DNA of 64,000 nt, from the NCBI GenBank assembly GCA_963846165.1, contig CAWJUU010000007.1, positions 124,001 to 188,000 on the forward strand. Reading direction: 5' to 3'. Shown here piece by piece: positions 34,151-42,756 of the stretch. Source of the stretch: WHSW01 sp963846165 (GTDB lineage: Bacteria > Actinomycetota > Thermoleophilia > Solirubrobacterales > 70-9). The translations under genes and the position numbers were made by a program. The notes under the pieces are model-generated. The model was not told the DNA's origin and searched no databases. It saw only the letters and a list, made by a program, of their open reading frames with translations. Each line of letters begins with the position of its first letter. Position 1 is the stretch's first letter.

Positions 34151-35326
34151 CACCGCGGCGGCCGAGCGACCGGAGCGGATCGCGCCCTCCATCAGCCCGT
34201 TGAAGGGGCCGCCGATGTGTTCGCCGGCGAAGGCGAGCGGGCCGACGGGCTCGGCGAGGGAGGCCGTCAGCCGCGGCGGCGGGAAGATCGAGTAGGCGGC
34301 GCCGACCCACGGATCGTCGTCCCAGGTCGAGAGCACCGCGTCCTCGGGCTCGAGCGCGAGGTCGGGGCGCAGCGCGGCGAGCGACTCGAGCCAATGATCG
34401 GGGCCATCGGCGACCCCGAGGCCCGCGAGCGCCGCGGGCGAGCCCGAGAAGCAGCTCACGACCGGCATCGGCTCGCCGCCGGCGCCGGTCGCGACCCAGC
34501 ACCAGTAGCGCTCGCCGATGTTCATCACCGCACCGACCGGGGCGGGCTCGGCAAGCGGGACGAAGAGCTTCGCCGCGTGGCCATAGCGGACGCCGGCGAT
34601 CGCCTCACGCTTGGTTGCCGGCAGCTCGGGCGAGAGCTCGATCCGGTCGATGACGCTCGCCGGCACCGCGACGACGCAGCCATCGCCCTCGGCGGCATAC
34701 CCGGACTCGGTCTCGACCCGAACCGCGCCCGGCTCCCACTCGACCCGGATCGCTGGATCACCGAGCCGGACGGAATCGCCGAGCCGCGCCGCGAGTCCGA
34801 GCGCCAGCCCCTGGTTGCCGCCGGCGACGCTCGGCGCCGGCTTCGAGTCGATGTGGGCGAGCCCGGTCAGGTCGGTGGCCGGGATCTCGTCGGCCGAGCT
34901 CGCGGAGGAGATCTCCGCACGGGCGAGGATCGCCTCGCGTGCTCCGGGCCCGATCGCGAGCGAGTCGAGCAACTCACGTACCGAGGAACGCCGGCCACCG
35001 AGTTGATCGACCGCCCGCTCGACCTCGACCACGCCGGCGGCAACTTCGTCGGCGGTGGTCCCGATCCCGCCGCGCGGCTCGCGCTCGCCATAGCGCATCC
35101 CCTTGTCCCAGAGGCCGAGCCCGAGCTCGGCCGCGAGCGCCGTGACCGCGTCGTTGCCCTGGAGCACGAACTCCGCCCCCATCTCGATCACCGCTCCGTT
35201 GGCGAGCTCGCGCGACCAGGCCCGCCCGCCGACCCGTTCACGCGCCTCGATCACCTCGACCTCTCCGCCCGCCCGGACGAGCTCGTCCGCGGCGGCGAGC
35301 CCGGCGAGCCCGGCGCCGACCACCAC
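34133..35326 (-). CDS. Flavin-containing amine oxidase (MAO/polyamine oxidase family)
   Basis: FAD-binding GAGLAGLAAADELVRAGGEVEVIEARERVGGRA at the N-terminus and the C-terminal flavin motif PLAFAGEHIGGPFNGLMEGAIRSG identify a flavin monoamine oxidase. The middle carries DGCVVAVPASVIDRIE and ERYWCWVATGAGG. The enzyme would oxidise an amine to an imine/aldehyde with release of hydrogen peroxide. GTG 35326 gives a start just before the dinucleotide motif; CTG 35341 is an alternative that would overlap the potA stop. It is the last gene of a seven-gene operon whose other members import the amine. The length of about 397 residues is slightly short for the family. Confidence 0.88.
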   Translation of the reverse strand: MVVGAGLAGLAAADELVRAGGEVEVIEARERVGGRAWSRELANGAVIEMGAEFVLQGNDAVTALAAELGLGLWDKGMRYGEREPRGGIGTTADEVAAGVVEVERAVDQLGGRRSSVRELLDSLAIGPGAREAILARAEISSASSADEIPATDLTGLAHIDSKPAPSVAGGNQGLALGLAARLGDSVRLGDPAIRVEWEPGAVRVETESGYAAEGDGCVVAVPASVIDRIELSPELPATKREAIAGVRYGHAAKLFVPLAEPAPVGAVMNIGERYWCWVATGAGGEPMPVVSCFSGSPAALAGLGVADGPDHWLESLAALRPDLALEPEDAVLSTWDDDPWVGAAYSIFPPPRLTASLAEPVGPLAFAGEHIGGPFNGLMEGAIRSGRSAAAVLVALA

Positions 35327-35337
35327 GAATGAGCCGC

Positions 35338-36408
35338 TCAGCGCAGCACCAAGCAGTGCTCGGGGTGCCAGCCGATCTTCACCGCACTGCCGGGCTCCCA
35401 GCGGTCCTCGGAGCTGGCGCGGTAGGTCGCCTGCTCGAGCGCGACGACGCGGGCGCCGTCGCCGAGCGAAACGGTGAGCTGCGTAGATACGCCGAGGTAC
35501 ACACGGGCCTCGATCGTGCCGTCGAGGCTGATCATCCCGTCCTCGATCTCCTCGTCGACCGCGATCTTCTCCGGGCGAACCGAGAGGTTGATCGTGTCGC
35601 CGCGCGAGATCCCGTCGGGGAGCGGCGCCTGGACCGCGAGGCCGTTGGCGATCTGCACCTGGCCGCCGTCGGTGACCGTGCCCGCGAGCAGGTTGGAGAC
35701 CCCGATGAACCCGGCGACGAAGCCCTCGCTCGGGTGCTCGTAGACGTCCTCGGGCGCGCCGCACTGGGCGACGCGGCCTTCGTTCATGACCGCGATCCGG
35801 TCCGACATCGCGAGCGCTTCCTCCTGGTCGTGGGTGACGTAGACGAAGGTGATCCCGACCTCGCGCTGGATCTGCTTGAGCTCGACCTGCATCTGGCGGC
35901 GCAGCTTCAGGTCGAGCGCCCCGAGCGGCTCGTCGAGCAGCAGCACCTTGGGTCGGTTGACGAGCGCCCGGGCGAGGGCGACGCGCTGCTGCATGCCGCC
36001 CGAGAGCTCGTTCGTGCGCGCGTTCGCGCGCTCGGAGAGGTTGACCAGCTCGAGCGCCTCGGCGACCCGGCGCTCGATCTCTGCCTTCTCGACCTTGCGG
36101 CGCTTGAGGCCGAAGGCGACGTTGTCGGCGATGTCGAGGTGCTCGAACAGCGCGTAGCTCTGGAAGACCATGTTGACGTCGCGCTTGTAGGGAGGCACGT
36201 TCTCGACCGGCTCCCCCTCGAGCAGGATCCGACCCTCGGTCGGGATCTCGAACCCGGCGAGCATCCGCAGGGTCGTCGTCTTGCCGCAGCCCGACGGGCC
36301 GAGCAGGGAGAAGAACTCGCCCTGCTCGATCTCGATGCTGACGTCGTCGACGGCGACATGCTCGCCGAAGCGCTTGGTCACGTTCTCGACTCGGATTGCT
36401 TGCGCCAT
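35338..36408 (-). CDS. potA: ABC transporter ATP-binding protein, PotA type (set 2)
   Basis: Complete ABC ATPase of 356 residues: Walker A GPSGCGKTTTLRMLAGFEIP, Q-loop MVFQSYALFEHLDI, signature LSGGMQQRVALARA, Walker B KVLLLDEPLGALDLK, H-loop YVTHDQEEALAMSDR. The C-terminal TOBE domain includes LSVRPEKIAVDEE and KIGWHPEHCLVLR. It powers the PotBC permease encoded just upstream. ATG 36408 fits the usual start. Sixteen bases separate it from potC; the amine oxidase gene follows. Confidence 0.94.
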   Translation of the reverse strand: MAQAIRVENVTKRFGEHVAVDDVSIEIEQGEFFSLLGPSGCGKTTTLRMLAGFEIPTEGRILLEGEPVENVPPYKRDVNMVFQSYALFEHLDIADNVAFGLKRRKVEKAEIERRVAEALELVNLSERANARTNELSGGMQQRVALARALVNRPKVLLLDEPLGALDLKLRRQMQVELKQIQREVGITFVYVTHDQEEALAMSDRIAVMNEGRVAQCGAPEDVYEHPSEGFVAGFIGVSNLLAGTVTDGGQVQIANGLAVQAPLPDGISRGDTINLSVRPEKIAVDEEIEDGMISLDGTIEARVYLGVSTQLTVSLGDGARVVALEQATYRASSEDRWEPGSAVKIGWHPEHCLVLR

Positions 36409-36424
36409 GGACCTCCTCAGATCT

Positions 36425-37255
36425 CTATCCCTCGGATGCGGTCAGCACTTTGAGCCCGCTCTCCTTGCGCCCGAACAGGCGCGGCAGGAGCACGGCGAGC
36501 CCGATCGCGGTCAACGAGACGACCATCATCAGTGTCCCGATCGCGTTGATCGTCGGCGAGAGCCCGAAGCGGATCGCCGACCAGATCCGCACCGGCAGCG
36601 GCTGCAGGTCCTCGCCGGTGGTGAAGAACGAGAGCACGAAGTCGTCGAACGAGAACGCGAACACGAGCAGTCCCGCGGCGACGACCGATGGCCACAGCGC
36701 GGGCACCAAGACCAGTCGCACCGATTGCCAGCGGGTCGCGCCGAGGTCCATCGCCGCCTCCTCGACCTCCTGGCTGATCGAGGCCATCCGCGCTCGCACG
36801 ACGATCGTCACGTACGAGATCGAGAAGGTCACGTGTGCGATCACGATCGTCCAGAACGAGAGCGCGATCCCGATCTGGCTGAAGATCAGCAGCGCCGAGA
36901 TCCCGGCGACGATCTCGGGCACCACCAGGGGCACGAGCATGAGAATGTTGGCGCCCGGAGCCCAGCGGGCGCGTGAGCGAACCAGGCCGATCGCGAGCGC
37001 GGTGCCGATCACCGTCGCGATCAGCATTGTTAGAAAGGCGATCTCGAGCGACGCGAACAGCGACTCGCGCAGGGTCGAGTCGTTGAGGAACTCCTCGTAC
37101 CACTGCAGCGAGAAGCCGTCGAAGACGTTCAGCGACTTGATCGAGTTGAACGAGAACAGGATCACGATGAAGATCGGCAGGAACAGGAACAGGTAGACGA
37201 AGAACGCGAACACGCGCAGGAAGCGCGGCTTGTCGAATCCGTGGGACTCGCTCAT
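36425..37255 (-). CDS. potC: ABC transporter permease, PotC type (set 2)
   Basis: A 276-residue, six-helix permease: FAFFVYLFLFLPIFIVILFSF, the coupling loop EEAAMDLGATRWQSVRLVLVP and SFDDFVLSFFTTGEDLQPLPV are PotC signatures. ATG 37255 lies 10 bases after the potB stop. It forms the channel with the neighbouring PotB. Confidence 0.93.
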   Translation of the reverse strand: MSESHGFDKPRFLRVFAFFVYLFLFLPIFIVILFSFNSIKSLNVFDGFSLQWYEEFLNDSTLRESLFASLEIAFLTMLIATVIGTALAIGLVRSRARWAPGANILMLVPLVVPEIVAGISALLIFSQIGIALSFWTIVIAHVTFSISYVTIVVRARMASISQEVEEAAMDLGATRWQSVRLVLVPALWPSVVAAGLLVFAFSFDDFVLSFFTTGEDLQPLPVRIWSAIRFGLSPTINAIGTLMMVVSLTAIGLAVLLPRLFGRKESGLKVLTASEG

Positions 37256-37265
37256 CCGCTGTTCC

Positions 37266-38114
37266 TCATATCGCCGCCCGCACGTCGCGCGCCGCCGAGC
37301 GCAGGTAGCCGATCATCCAAACCGAAAGGAAGATCATCATGACCACGGTCAGCGCCGCCCCGAACGGCCAGTTGTTGGCGGCGAAGAACTGGTCCTGGAT
37401 CAGGTTGCCGACCATGTAGGTGTCGGGTCCGCCGAGCAGCTGGGCGGCGACGAAGTCGCCGACCGAGGGCAGGAAGACGAGCACCCCGCCGGCGAGGATG
37501 CCCTGCTTGGTCTGCGGCAGAGTGACGTGGATGAAGGTCTGCAGTGGGGTCCCGTAGAGGTCCTTGCCCGCTTCGATCACCGAGCGGTCGAGCCGCTCGA
37601 GCGCGCCGTAGACGGGCAGGATCATGAAAATCAGATAGCCGTAGGTGAGGCCGCCGATCACCGCCCACGGGGTATTGATCATCTGGATCGGCTGGCTGAC
37701 GATGCCGAGATCGACGATCGCGTTATTGACCAGCCCCTCGTCGGCCAGCAGCGCCACCCAGGCGTAGGTGCGGACGAGGTAATTGACGAAGAACGGCAGC
37801 ACAAGGAGGGCGATCAGCGCGTTGCGGTAACGGCCGCCGTAGCGGGCGATGTAGTAGGCGACCGGGTAGCCGATCAGCAGGCAGAGCGCGGTCGTCGCGA
37901 AGGCGTAGAGGACCGATCGCAGCAGGACCGGCATGTAGGTCGGGTCGAATGCGTCGGCGTAGTTCTCGAGCTCGGTTGCATATACGGCGCGGCCGAGGTC
38001 GTCGACGTAGCCGAACGAGAGCGCGAGCACGAAGACGAGCGGAACCAGGAACAGGAGCAGCAGCCAAACCGCCCCCGGGATCAGGAAGCGGTTCCAAAAA
38101 CCGCCTGCCGTCAC
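37266..38114 (-). CDS. potB: ABC transporter permease, PotB type (set 2)
   Basis: A 282-residue permease: FLIPGAVWLLLLFLVPLVFVLALSF at the N-terminus, VLPFFVNYLVRTYAWVALLADEG (PotB hallmark), and the coupling loop EAGKDLYGTPLQTFIHVTLP. GTG 38114 is the displayed start, 28 bases after the potD stop. It belongs to the Rieske-TetR-potD-potB-potC-potA-oxidase operon. Confidence 0.93.
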   Translation of the reverse strand: MTAGGFWNRFLIPGAVWLLLLFLVPLVFVLALSFGYVDDLGRAVYATELENYADAFDPTYMPVLLRSVLYAFATTALCLLIGYPVAYYIARYGGRYRNALIALLVLPFFVNYLVRTYAWVALLADEGLVNNAIVDLGIVSQPIQMINTPWAVIGGLTYGYLIFMILPVYGALERLDRSVIEAGKDLYGTPLQTFIHVTLPQTKQGILAGGVLVFLPSVGDFVAAQLLGGPDTYMVGNLIQDQFFAANNWPFGAALTVVMMIFLSVWMIGYLRSAARDVRAAI

Positions 38115-38142
38115 CTGCGCGCGTCCTCCATCAACCGCCCTG

Positions 38143-39255
38143 TCACGACGCCTTGACCTCGGTGAAGGTCTCCGTCCAGAGCTGGCGGGCCTCGGGGTTG
38201 TCGAGCCGGTACTCGAGCGCAGAGTCCGCGAGCGCCTCCAGGTCGACGTCGATCGAGGGTTCGGTCTTGACCAGCTCGGCGAACGCCTGCTTGCCGCCCT
38301 CGACCGGCTGCGGGTAGCCGTTCCAGTTCACGTTCCGGGCGGCGTTCTCCGGATCGATGATCCAGTCCATGAACAGCATCGCGGTCCCGGGGCTCTCGGC
38401 GGTGATCGGGATCGCCATCAGGTCGGTGCCCACCGGCACCCCCTCCTTGCACGTCTGGTACTGGTAGAGGTCGGGTTCGTCGACCTGGTTTCGGACGTTG
38501 ACGATGTCGCCGTTCCAGGCCTGGTGCAGGACCGCAGTCCCCGAAACCAGGTTCTGGACGCTGTTGGTCGAGAAACCGCGCGCGTTCTCCTTCTGCTGGA
38601 GCAGAGTCTCCTTCGAGGTCTCCAGCTCCGCCGGGTCCTCGGTGTTGAGCTCGAAGCCGTTGATCAGGTTGGCCTCGCCGATCGCTTCCTGGAAGTCGTC
38701 GAGGATGAACATCCGCCCGGCGCCGTCGGGGTTGAGCAGGTCATTCCACGAGCCGGTCATCCCGGAGACCTCGTCCTCGCGCCAGGCGATGCCGGTCGTG
38801 TAGTAGGTGTAGGGGATGCCGAGCTCGTTGTTGGGGTCCCACCAGGGGGAGTCGTAGAAGGGCGAGATGTTGTCGCTGTTGCGCAGCAGGTCGCGATCGA
38901 AGCGCGCCAGCAGCCCCTCCTGGTTGAGGCGATAGACGTACTCGGTGCTGGGCCAGATCAGGTCGTAGCTGGCGCCGCTTCGGAGCTTGATCACCATCGC
39001 CTCGAGGTTGTCGAAGTTGACCTCGTTGACCTCGACGCCGTACTTCTCCGAAAACTCCTTCTTCAGCGCCGGGTCCATGTACTGGGCCCAGTTGTAGATC
39101 AGCAGGTCGCCGTCGATCTCGGGCTTGATGATCTGGCCTTCAGCGGACCGGTCGACCTGCCGCTCGACCGTGCAGCCCGAGAGCCCGTAGGCGGCAAGCG
39201 CCATCCCGGCTCCAGCCTGTAGCAACTCGCGGCGTGTCCTACCCGTGCTTCGCAT
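38143..39255 (-). CDS. potD: Solute-binding lipoprotein (PotD family, set 2), twin-arginine-like signal
   Basis: The N-terminus RSTGRTRRELLQAGAGMALAAYGLSGC combines an arginine pair (TRRELL, close to a Tat motif) with a lipobox (LSGC), so it is probably exported folded and lipid-anchored. The mature part is PotD-like: LLIYNWAQYMDPALKKEFSEKYG, YDLIWPSTEYVYRLNQEGLL, YYTTGIAWREDE and PVGTDLMAIPITAESPGTAMLF. Unlike the other four copies it resembles the classical spermidine/putrescine PotD/PotF type. ATG 39255 lies 8 bases after the TetR gene in the same operon. Confidence 0.92.
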   Translation of the reverse strand: MRSTGRTRRELLQAGAGMALAAYGLSGCTVERQVDRSAEGQIIKPEIDGDLLIYNWAQYMDPALKKEFSEKYGVEVNEVNFDNLEAMVIKLRSGASYDLIWPSTEYVYRLNQEGLLARFDRDLLRNSDNISPFYDSPWWDPNNELGIPYTYYTTGIAWREDEVSGMTGSWNDLLNPDGAGRMFILDDFQEAIGEANLINGFELNTEDPAELETSKETLLQQKENARGFSTNSVQNLVSGTAVLHQAWNGDIVNVRNQVDEPDLYQYQTCKEGVPVGTDLMAIPITAESPGTAMLFMDWIIDPENAARNVNWNGYPQPVEGGKQAFAELVKTEPSIDVDLEALADSALEYRLDNPEARQLWTETFTEVKAS

Positions 39256-39263
39256 CCTTACCG

Positions 39264-39905
39264 CTAACCCGGCACAAGCTCTTTCGGATCGATCGCCAGC
39301 TCGCGACCGAGCAGCTCGACAATCGTACGCCTTGCCCGCTCCGCGTCCATCCTCGGGTCCCGCAGCAGCGCCCGGATCCCGAGCCCGTCGGCATACGCGA
39401 TCACCCTGTCAGCGAGCGCTTCGGGGTCGGCGGCGGCGAACTCGCCGCTCTCGATCCCGGCACGAATTGCCGACGCGACCCACCTGCGGTACGCCTGATA
39501 GAGCTTCGCCGCCACCGGGCGCAGCGCCGGGTCGCGGGCGGCCCGCAGCCAGAGCTCGACCCAGAGCACCCACTCGCGCTCCTGGATCCCGGGCAGCGGC
39601 AGGCACTCGTCGATCACACCGGCGAGGCGCTCGGTCGCCGTCTCGGCGGGGTCGCGGTCGGGCTCCGGCCCGACTCCGAAGCGGTCCTCGGCGACGCGGT
39701 CGAAGGAGTGCAGCAGGGCCTGTTCGAGCAGCTCCTCGCGGGTCGAGAAGTAGTGGTGGACGAGCGCCGTCGAGGCGCCCGCCCGGCGTGCGACGCGGGC
39801 GATCCGTACCTCGTCGATGCCGTCGGAGGCGATCAGGTCGCAGGCCGCCTCGAGGATCCGCTCGGGCGCGGGCGGTGGCGCCGGTGCTGTCTCGACGCCG
39901 GCCAC
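39264..39905 (-). CDS. TetR-family regulator, BetI-like
   Basis: The N-terminal DNA-binding domain is standard (PERILEAACDLIASDGIDEVRIARVARRAGASTALVHHYFSTREELLEQAL). The C-terminal domain with WLRAARDPALRPVAAKLYQAYRRW is of the BetI-like group, whose best-known member senses choline. It sits inside an operon between a Rieske oxygenase and an amine importer, and is probably its repressor. A perfect inverted repeat TGACT/AGTCA at 41137-41150, at the operon promoter, is a candidate operator. ATG 39905 follows the Rieske stop by 10 bases. Confidence 0.9.
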   Translation of the reverse strand: MAGVETAPAPPPAPERILEAACDLIASDGIDEVRIARVARRAGASTALVHHYFSTREELLEQALLHSFDRVAEDRFGVGPEPDRDPAETATERLAGVIDECLPLPGIQEREWVLWVELWLRAARDPALRPVAAKLYQAYRRWVASAIRAGIESGEFAAADPEALADRVIAYADGLGIRALLRDPRMDAERARRTIVELLGRELAIDPKELVPG

Positions 39906-39915
39906 GACTATCTGG

Positions 39916-41157
39916 TCACTCGGCCGCAGCGCCGAGGTCGGCGCGGATGTGCTCGGCGAACCAGCCGACCGCCACCTCTCGGGCGGCGAGCGGTCCGGGC
40001 AGGTAGCCGCGCGTGCGGGTCCCGGTCTGGACCCGGGAGACGAGGTCGACGTCCTCGTCGAGGACGAGCGTGTTGATCTTGTTGTTGGCGCGCTGGACGA
40101 ATCGCGTCAGCGGGCCCGAGCTTCGGTGGCGGAAGCACGCCCAGGCGTCCACGGTTCCCTCGGCCCCGGCGGGGAGGATCTGCCAAACGTTGACCTGATC
40201 CGGATAGAGGTCGATCGCGGTGTTCGGGTAGATGAAGGCGTAGCGCCAGACCTTGCCGTCGGCCTCCGAGAGCCCCGGCATCGGCCGCACGAGGCGCTGG
40301 TAGAGGCGCTCGAGGCGGTTGCCCGAGGGCTCGTCGCGAAGCGGGGCATCGAACCAGGCCCAGCCATCGTGGAGCTCGACGTCGTAGTTCTTGTAGTCGT
40401 AGAGCCGCATCAGCCCCGGATGGGCGATCGGCACGTGATAGCCCTCGAGGTAGTTCTCGGCCACGATCTTCCAGTTCGCGGGCTGGGTCGGCTCGCCGCG
40501 CTCTCGGCGCTCGCTTCTGCCCTTGTCGCCCTTCGAGCTCGCGAACGGCTCGAGGTCGGCGATCCCGTATGGAGCGAGGCGCTCCGCGAGGCCTGAGGTG
40601 TGCTCGGCCAAGGGTGGCGCCTCGGGATCGAGGTTGACGAACAGGAAGCCCTCCAGCTCCTCGACCCGCGCCCCGATCAGCCCGAGCGCGGGCTTGTCGA
40701 GCCGCTCTCCGTAGCCGCGGTGCTCGGGCACGCCGAGCAGCCGGCCGTCGGTGGCGTTGTAGGTCCAGCCGTGATAGCGACAGCGGATCGCCTTCTTGCA
40801 GCGGCCGGTGCCGGTGAGCAGCTCGGAGCCCCGATGGCGGCAGACGTTGCGGAAGGCGCGGACCTCGCCGTCGTCGCCGCGCAGCAGGAGCACTGGCTGG
40901 TCGCCGGCGGTCGCGGTCAGATAGCAGCCCGCCTCGGGGAGATCGGCGACGTGGCCGGCGTACTGCCAGGTGCGCTGGAAGAGCCCGCTGAGCTCGGCCT
41001 CGAGCACCGCGGGGTCGCGGTAGAACGTCGGATCGAGCGCGGCCGGGACATCGACGGCACCACGCTTCGGCGCGGGTACCGCAGCATCACGCTCGGGCTC
41101 GCCCTTGGCCGCGACCCGAGCCTCCTCCGCTTGTGCTGACTTTGTAGTCAACTGCAC
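39916..41157 (-). CDS. Rieske-type ring-hydroxylating/amine oxygenase alpha subunit
   Basis: The Rieske [2Fe-2S] site is CRHRG...CRYHGWTYN (C-x-H, then C-x2-H) and the mononuclear iron site is ENYLEGYHVPIAHPGL with two histidines. This is the alpha-subunit layout of aromatic-ring dioxygenases and of the amine oxygenases CntA (carnitine) and GbcA (glycine betaine). No beta subunit gene or reductase is adjacent, as in the amine oxygenase group. With a BetI-like regulator, an amine importer and a flavin oxidase in the same operon, a methylated or quaternary amine is the more likely substrate. The start is GTG 41157 or TTG 41151; the first residues (about 30) are variable. Confidence 0.9.
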   Translation of the reverse strand: MQLTTKSAQAEEARVAAKGEPERDAAVPAPKRGAVDVPAALDPTFYRDPAVLEAELSGLFQRTWQYAGHVADLPEAGCYLTATAGDQPVLLLRGDDGEVRAFRNVCRHRGSELLTGTGRCKKAIRCRYHGWTYNATDGRLLGVPEHRGYGERLDKPALGLIGARVEELEGFLFVNLDPEAPPLAEHTSGLAERLAPYGIADLEPFASSKGDKGRSERRERGEPTQPANWKIVAENYLEGYHVPIAHPGLMRLYDYKNYDVELHDGWAWFDAPLRDEPSGNRLERLYQRLVRPMPGLSEADGKVWRYAFIYPNTAIDLYPDQVNVWQILPAGAEGTVDAWACFRHRSSGPLTRFVQRANNKINTLVLDEDVDLVSRVQTGTRTRGYLPGPLAAREVAVGWFAEHIRADLGAAAE

Positions 41158-41173
41158 TGATACTATACCCGAC
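41137..41173. promoter_or_regulatory. Compact bidirectional promoter with overlapping -10 boxes and an inverted repeat
   Basis: Only 16 bases separate the divergent start codons GTG 41157 (minus) and GTG 41174 (plus). The block TACTATA (41161-41167) serves as -10 in both directions: TACTAT for the plus gene, 7 bases before its GTG, and TATAGT for the minus gene. The inverted repeat TGACT (41137-41141) / AGTCA (41146-41150) lies at the plus -35 region and just inside the minus gene. Transcripts are probably leaderless or nearly so. Confidence 0.5.
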
Positions 41174-41506
41174 GTGTCAACCGCACGCACACAGTGGCTT
41201 TCGATCACGCCTGAGCCCGAGTCCGAGCTGCCCGAGGCGGTGGCGGTGCTCCGGCACGGCGACGAAGCGACGCCCGAGCGGGTCGCGCGCGAGCGCGAGC
41301 GCTTCGAGAGCCTGATCTCGCATGCTCGGCGGCGGGCGTACCTGCGCTGGCTCGCCGACGCCCGGCGCCTGGCGTGCGATCGCGACGCGGAGGCCGCCGA
41401 CCCACGTGTCCGGCAGGCCGCCCGGCTGACCCTCGACGTAATCGACAACCACGACGCTCTCGCGCTTGGCCTCCAGGCCCGCAGGGGGAGAGGAAACCCG
41501 AGATGA
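41174..41506 (+). CDS. Hypothetical helical protein, 110 aa, leader of a CoA-enzyme operon
   Basis: GTG 41174 is placed 7 bases after a -10-like TACTAT, so the gene is probably leaderless; the longer frame upstream is antisense to the Rieske gene. The product is charged and helical (ATPERVARERERFESLISHARRRAYLRWLADARRLACDRD), with no signal or enzyme motif. Its stop overlaps the ATG of the acyl-CoA dehydrogenase gene (ATGA), which suggests translational coupling. I do not recognise the family. Confidence 0.65.
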   Translation: MSTARTQWLSITPEPESELPEAVAVLRHGDEATPERVARERERFESLISHARRRAYLRWLADARRLACDRDAEAADPRVRQAARLTLDVIDNHDALALGLQARRGRGNPR

Positions 41507-42717
41507 CGACCGCGACCGAGACCCCGCCCGTGACCACCCCGATCGTGCTGCCGCTGGAGCCCACCGGCGAGCTCGCCGAGCTGCGCGACCGCGCCCGGCG
41601 GTTCGTCGACGAGATCCTGATCCCGCTCGAGGAGGAGGCTGAGCGCCTGCACGGCCGCCTGCCGCAGGAGACGATCGAGATGATCAAGCGCGAGGGGATC
41701 GCGGCGCGCCTGAACGGCGGCCTGCACTCCCCCGAGTACGGCGGCCAGGGATGGTCGCGGATGGAGTGGGCGCTGGTCGAGGAGCAGTTCGGGCGCTCTA
41801 CCAACGGGCTCTACTGGCACATCCCCAACGCCTACAACGTCTGGGACAACGCGTCGGAGGCCCAGCGCGACCGCTACCTGCGCCCGGCGATCGCCGGCGA
41901 GCTCAAGGACGCTTATGCGGTGACCGAGGCCGAGGCCGGCTCGGACCCATCGCGGATCGCCTCGACCGCCGTGCGCACCGACGCCGGCTATCGGATCAAC
42001 GGCGAGAAGTGGTTCGTGACCACGGGCGACGTGGCCAAGGTGCTGATCGTGATGGCCAACGTGGTCGACGGCGCCGACCTGCGGCCGACCCTGTTCCTGG
42101 TCGAGTCCGACGCCCCAGGAGTCGAGTACGTCGACGACCAGCCGTTCACCCACAACTACCCGGAGGGCCACCCGACGATCCGCTTCACCGACGTCGAGGT
42201 CGCCGACGACGCGGTCGTCGGCGAAGTCGGCGCGGGCGAGGACCTGCAGCGGCGCTGGTTCACCGAGGAGCGGATCGCGATCGCGGCCCGCGGCGTCGGC
42301 GCGATGTGGCGGCTGCTCGACGAGACCGTCGCCTGGTGCTGCGAGCGCGAGCAGGGCGGCTCGCGGATCTACGACTACCAGGGCGTCTCGTTCCCGCTCG
42401 CCGACTCGGCGGCCGACGCTGCCGCGGGGCGCCTGCTGATGCTCTCGGTCGCGGCGCTCGCCGACTCCGGAGCGGATGCGAAGGTCGTCCACCACAAGGC
42501 ATCGATGGCGAAGCTGTTCGTCTCCGAGGCGGCCTGGCGCTGCGCGGACCGCTGCGTGCAGGCATTCGGCGGCCGGGGCTACATGCGCTCCAACATCGCC
42601 GAGCGGCTGCTGCGCGAGGTGCGCGTGGACCGGATCTGGGAGGGCACGAGCGAGATCCAGCGGCTGATCGTCGCCCGAGGCCTCGAGCGGCGGGGCGTGG
42701 AGCGCATCCTGCACTAG
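41503..42717 (+). CDS. Acyl-CoA dehydrogenase, 404 aa
   Basis: Typical acyl-CoA dehydrogenase: AYAVTEAEAGSDPSRIAS (FAD and substrate), INGEKWFVTTGDVAKVLIV, MAKLFVSEAAWRCADRCVQAFGG, and RVDRIWEGTSEIQRLIVARGL at the C-terminus with the conserved R-x-WEGT. ATG 41503 overlaps the preceding stop. It oxidises an acyl-CoA in the cytoplasm. The family also contains crotonobetainyl- or gamma-butyrobetainyl-CoA reductases of carnitine metabolism, which is relevant next to a CntA/GbcA-like Rieske gene. It is in an operon with an ADP-forming acyl-CoA synthetase and a 3-hydroxyacyl-CoA dehydrogenase. Its stop codon lies inside an 18-base palindrome. Confidence 0.93.
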   Translation: MTTATETPPVTTPIVLPLEPTGELAELRDRARRFVDEILIPLEEEAERLHGRLPQETIEMIKREGIAARLNGGLHSPEYGGQGWSRMEWALVEEQFGRSTNGLYWHIPNAYNVWDNASEAQRDRYLRPAIAGELKDAYAVTEAEAGSDPSRIASTAVRTDAGYRINGEKWFVTTGDVAKVLIVMANVVDGADLRPTLFLVESDAPGVEYVDDQPFTHNYPEGHPTIRFTDVEVADDAVVGEVGAGEDLQRRWFTEERIAIAARGVGAMWRLLDETVAWCCEREQGGSRIYDYQGVSFPLADSAADAAAGRLLMLSVAALADSGADAKVVHHKASMAKLFVSEAAWRCADRCVQAFGGRGYMRSNIAERLLREVRVDRIWEGTSEIQRLIVARGLERRGVERILH

Positions 42718-42754
42718 TGCCGAGGCACTAGCCGCCCAGTCAGGGAAACTTCCC
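42714..42754. repeat. Two palindromes between the dehydrogenase and synthetase genes
   Basis: CTAGTGCCGAGGCACTAG (42714-42731) is a palindrome with a 2-base centre and includes the stop codon. GGGAA (42743-42747) and TTCCC (42750-42754) form a second inverted repeat 2 bases before ATG 42757, where the ribosome-binding site should be. Confidence 0.6.
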
Positions 42755-42756
42755 CG

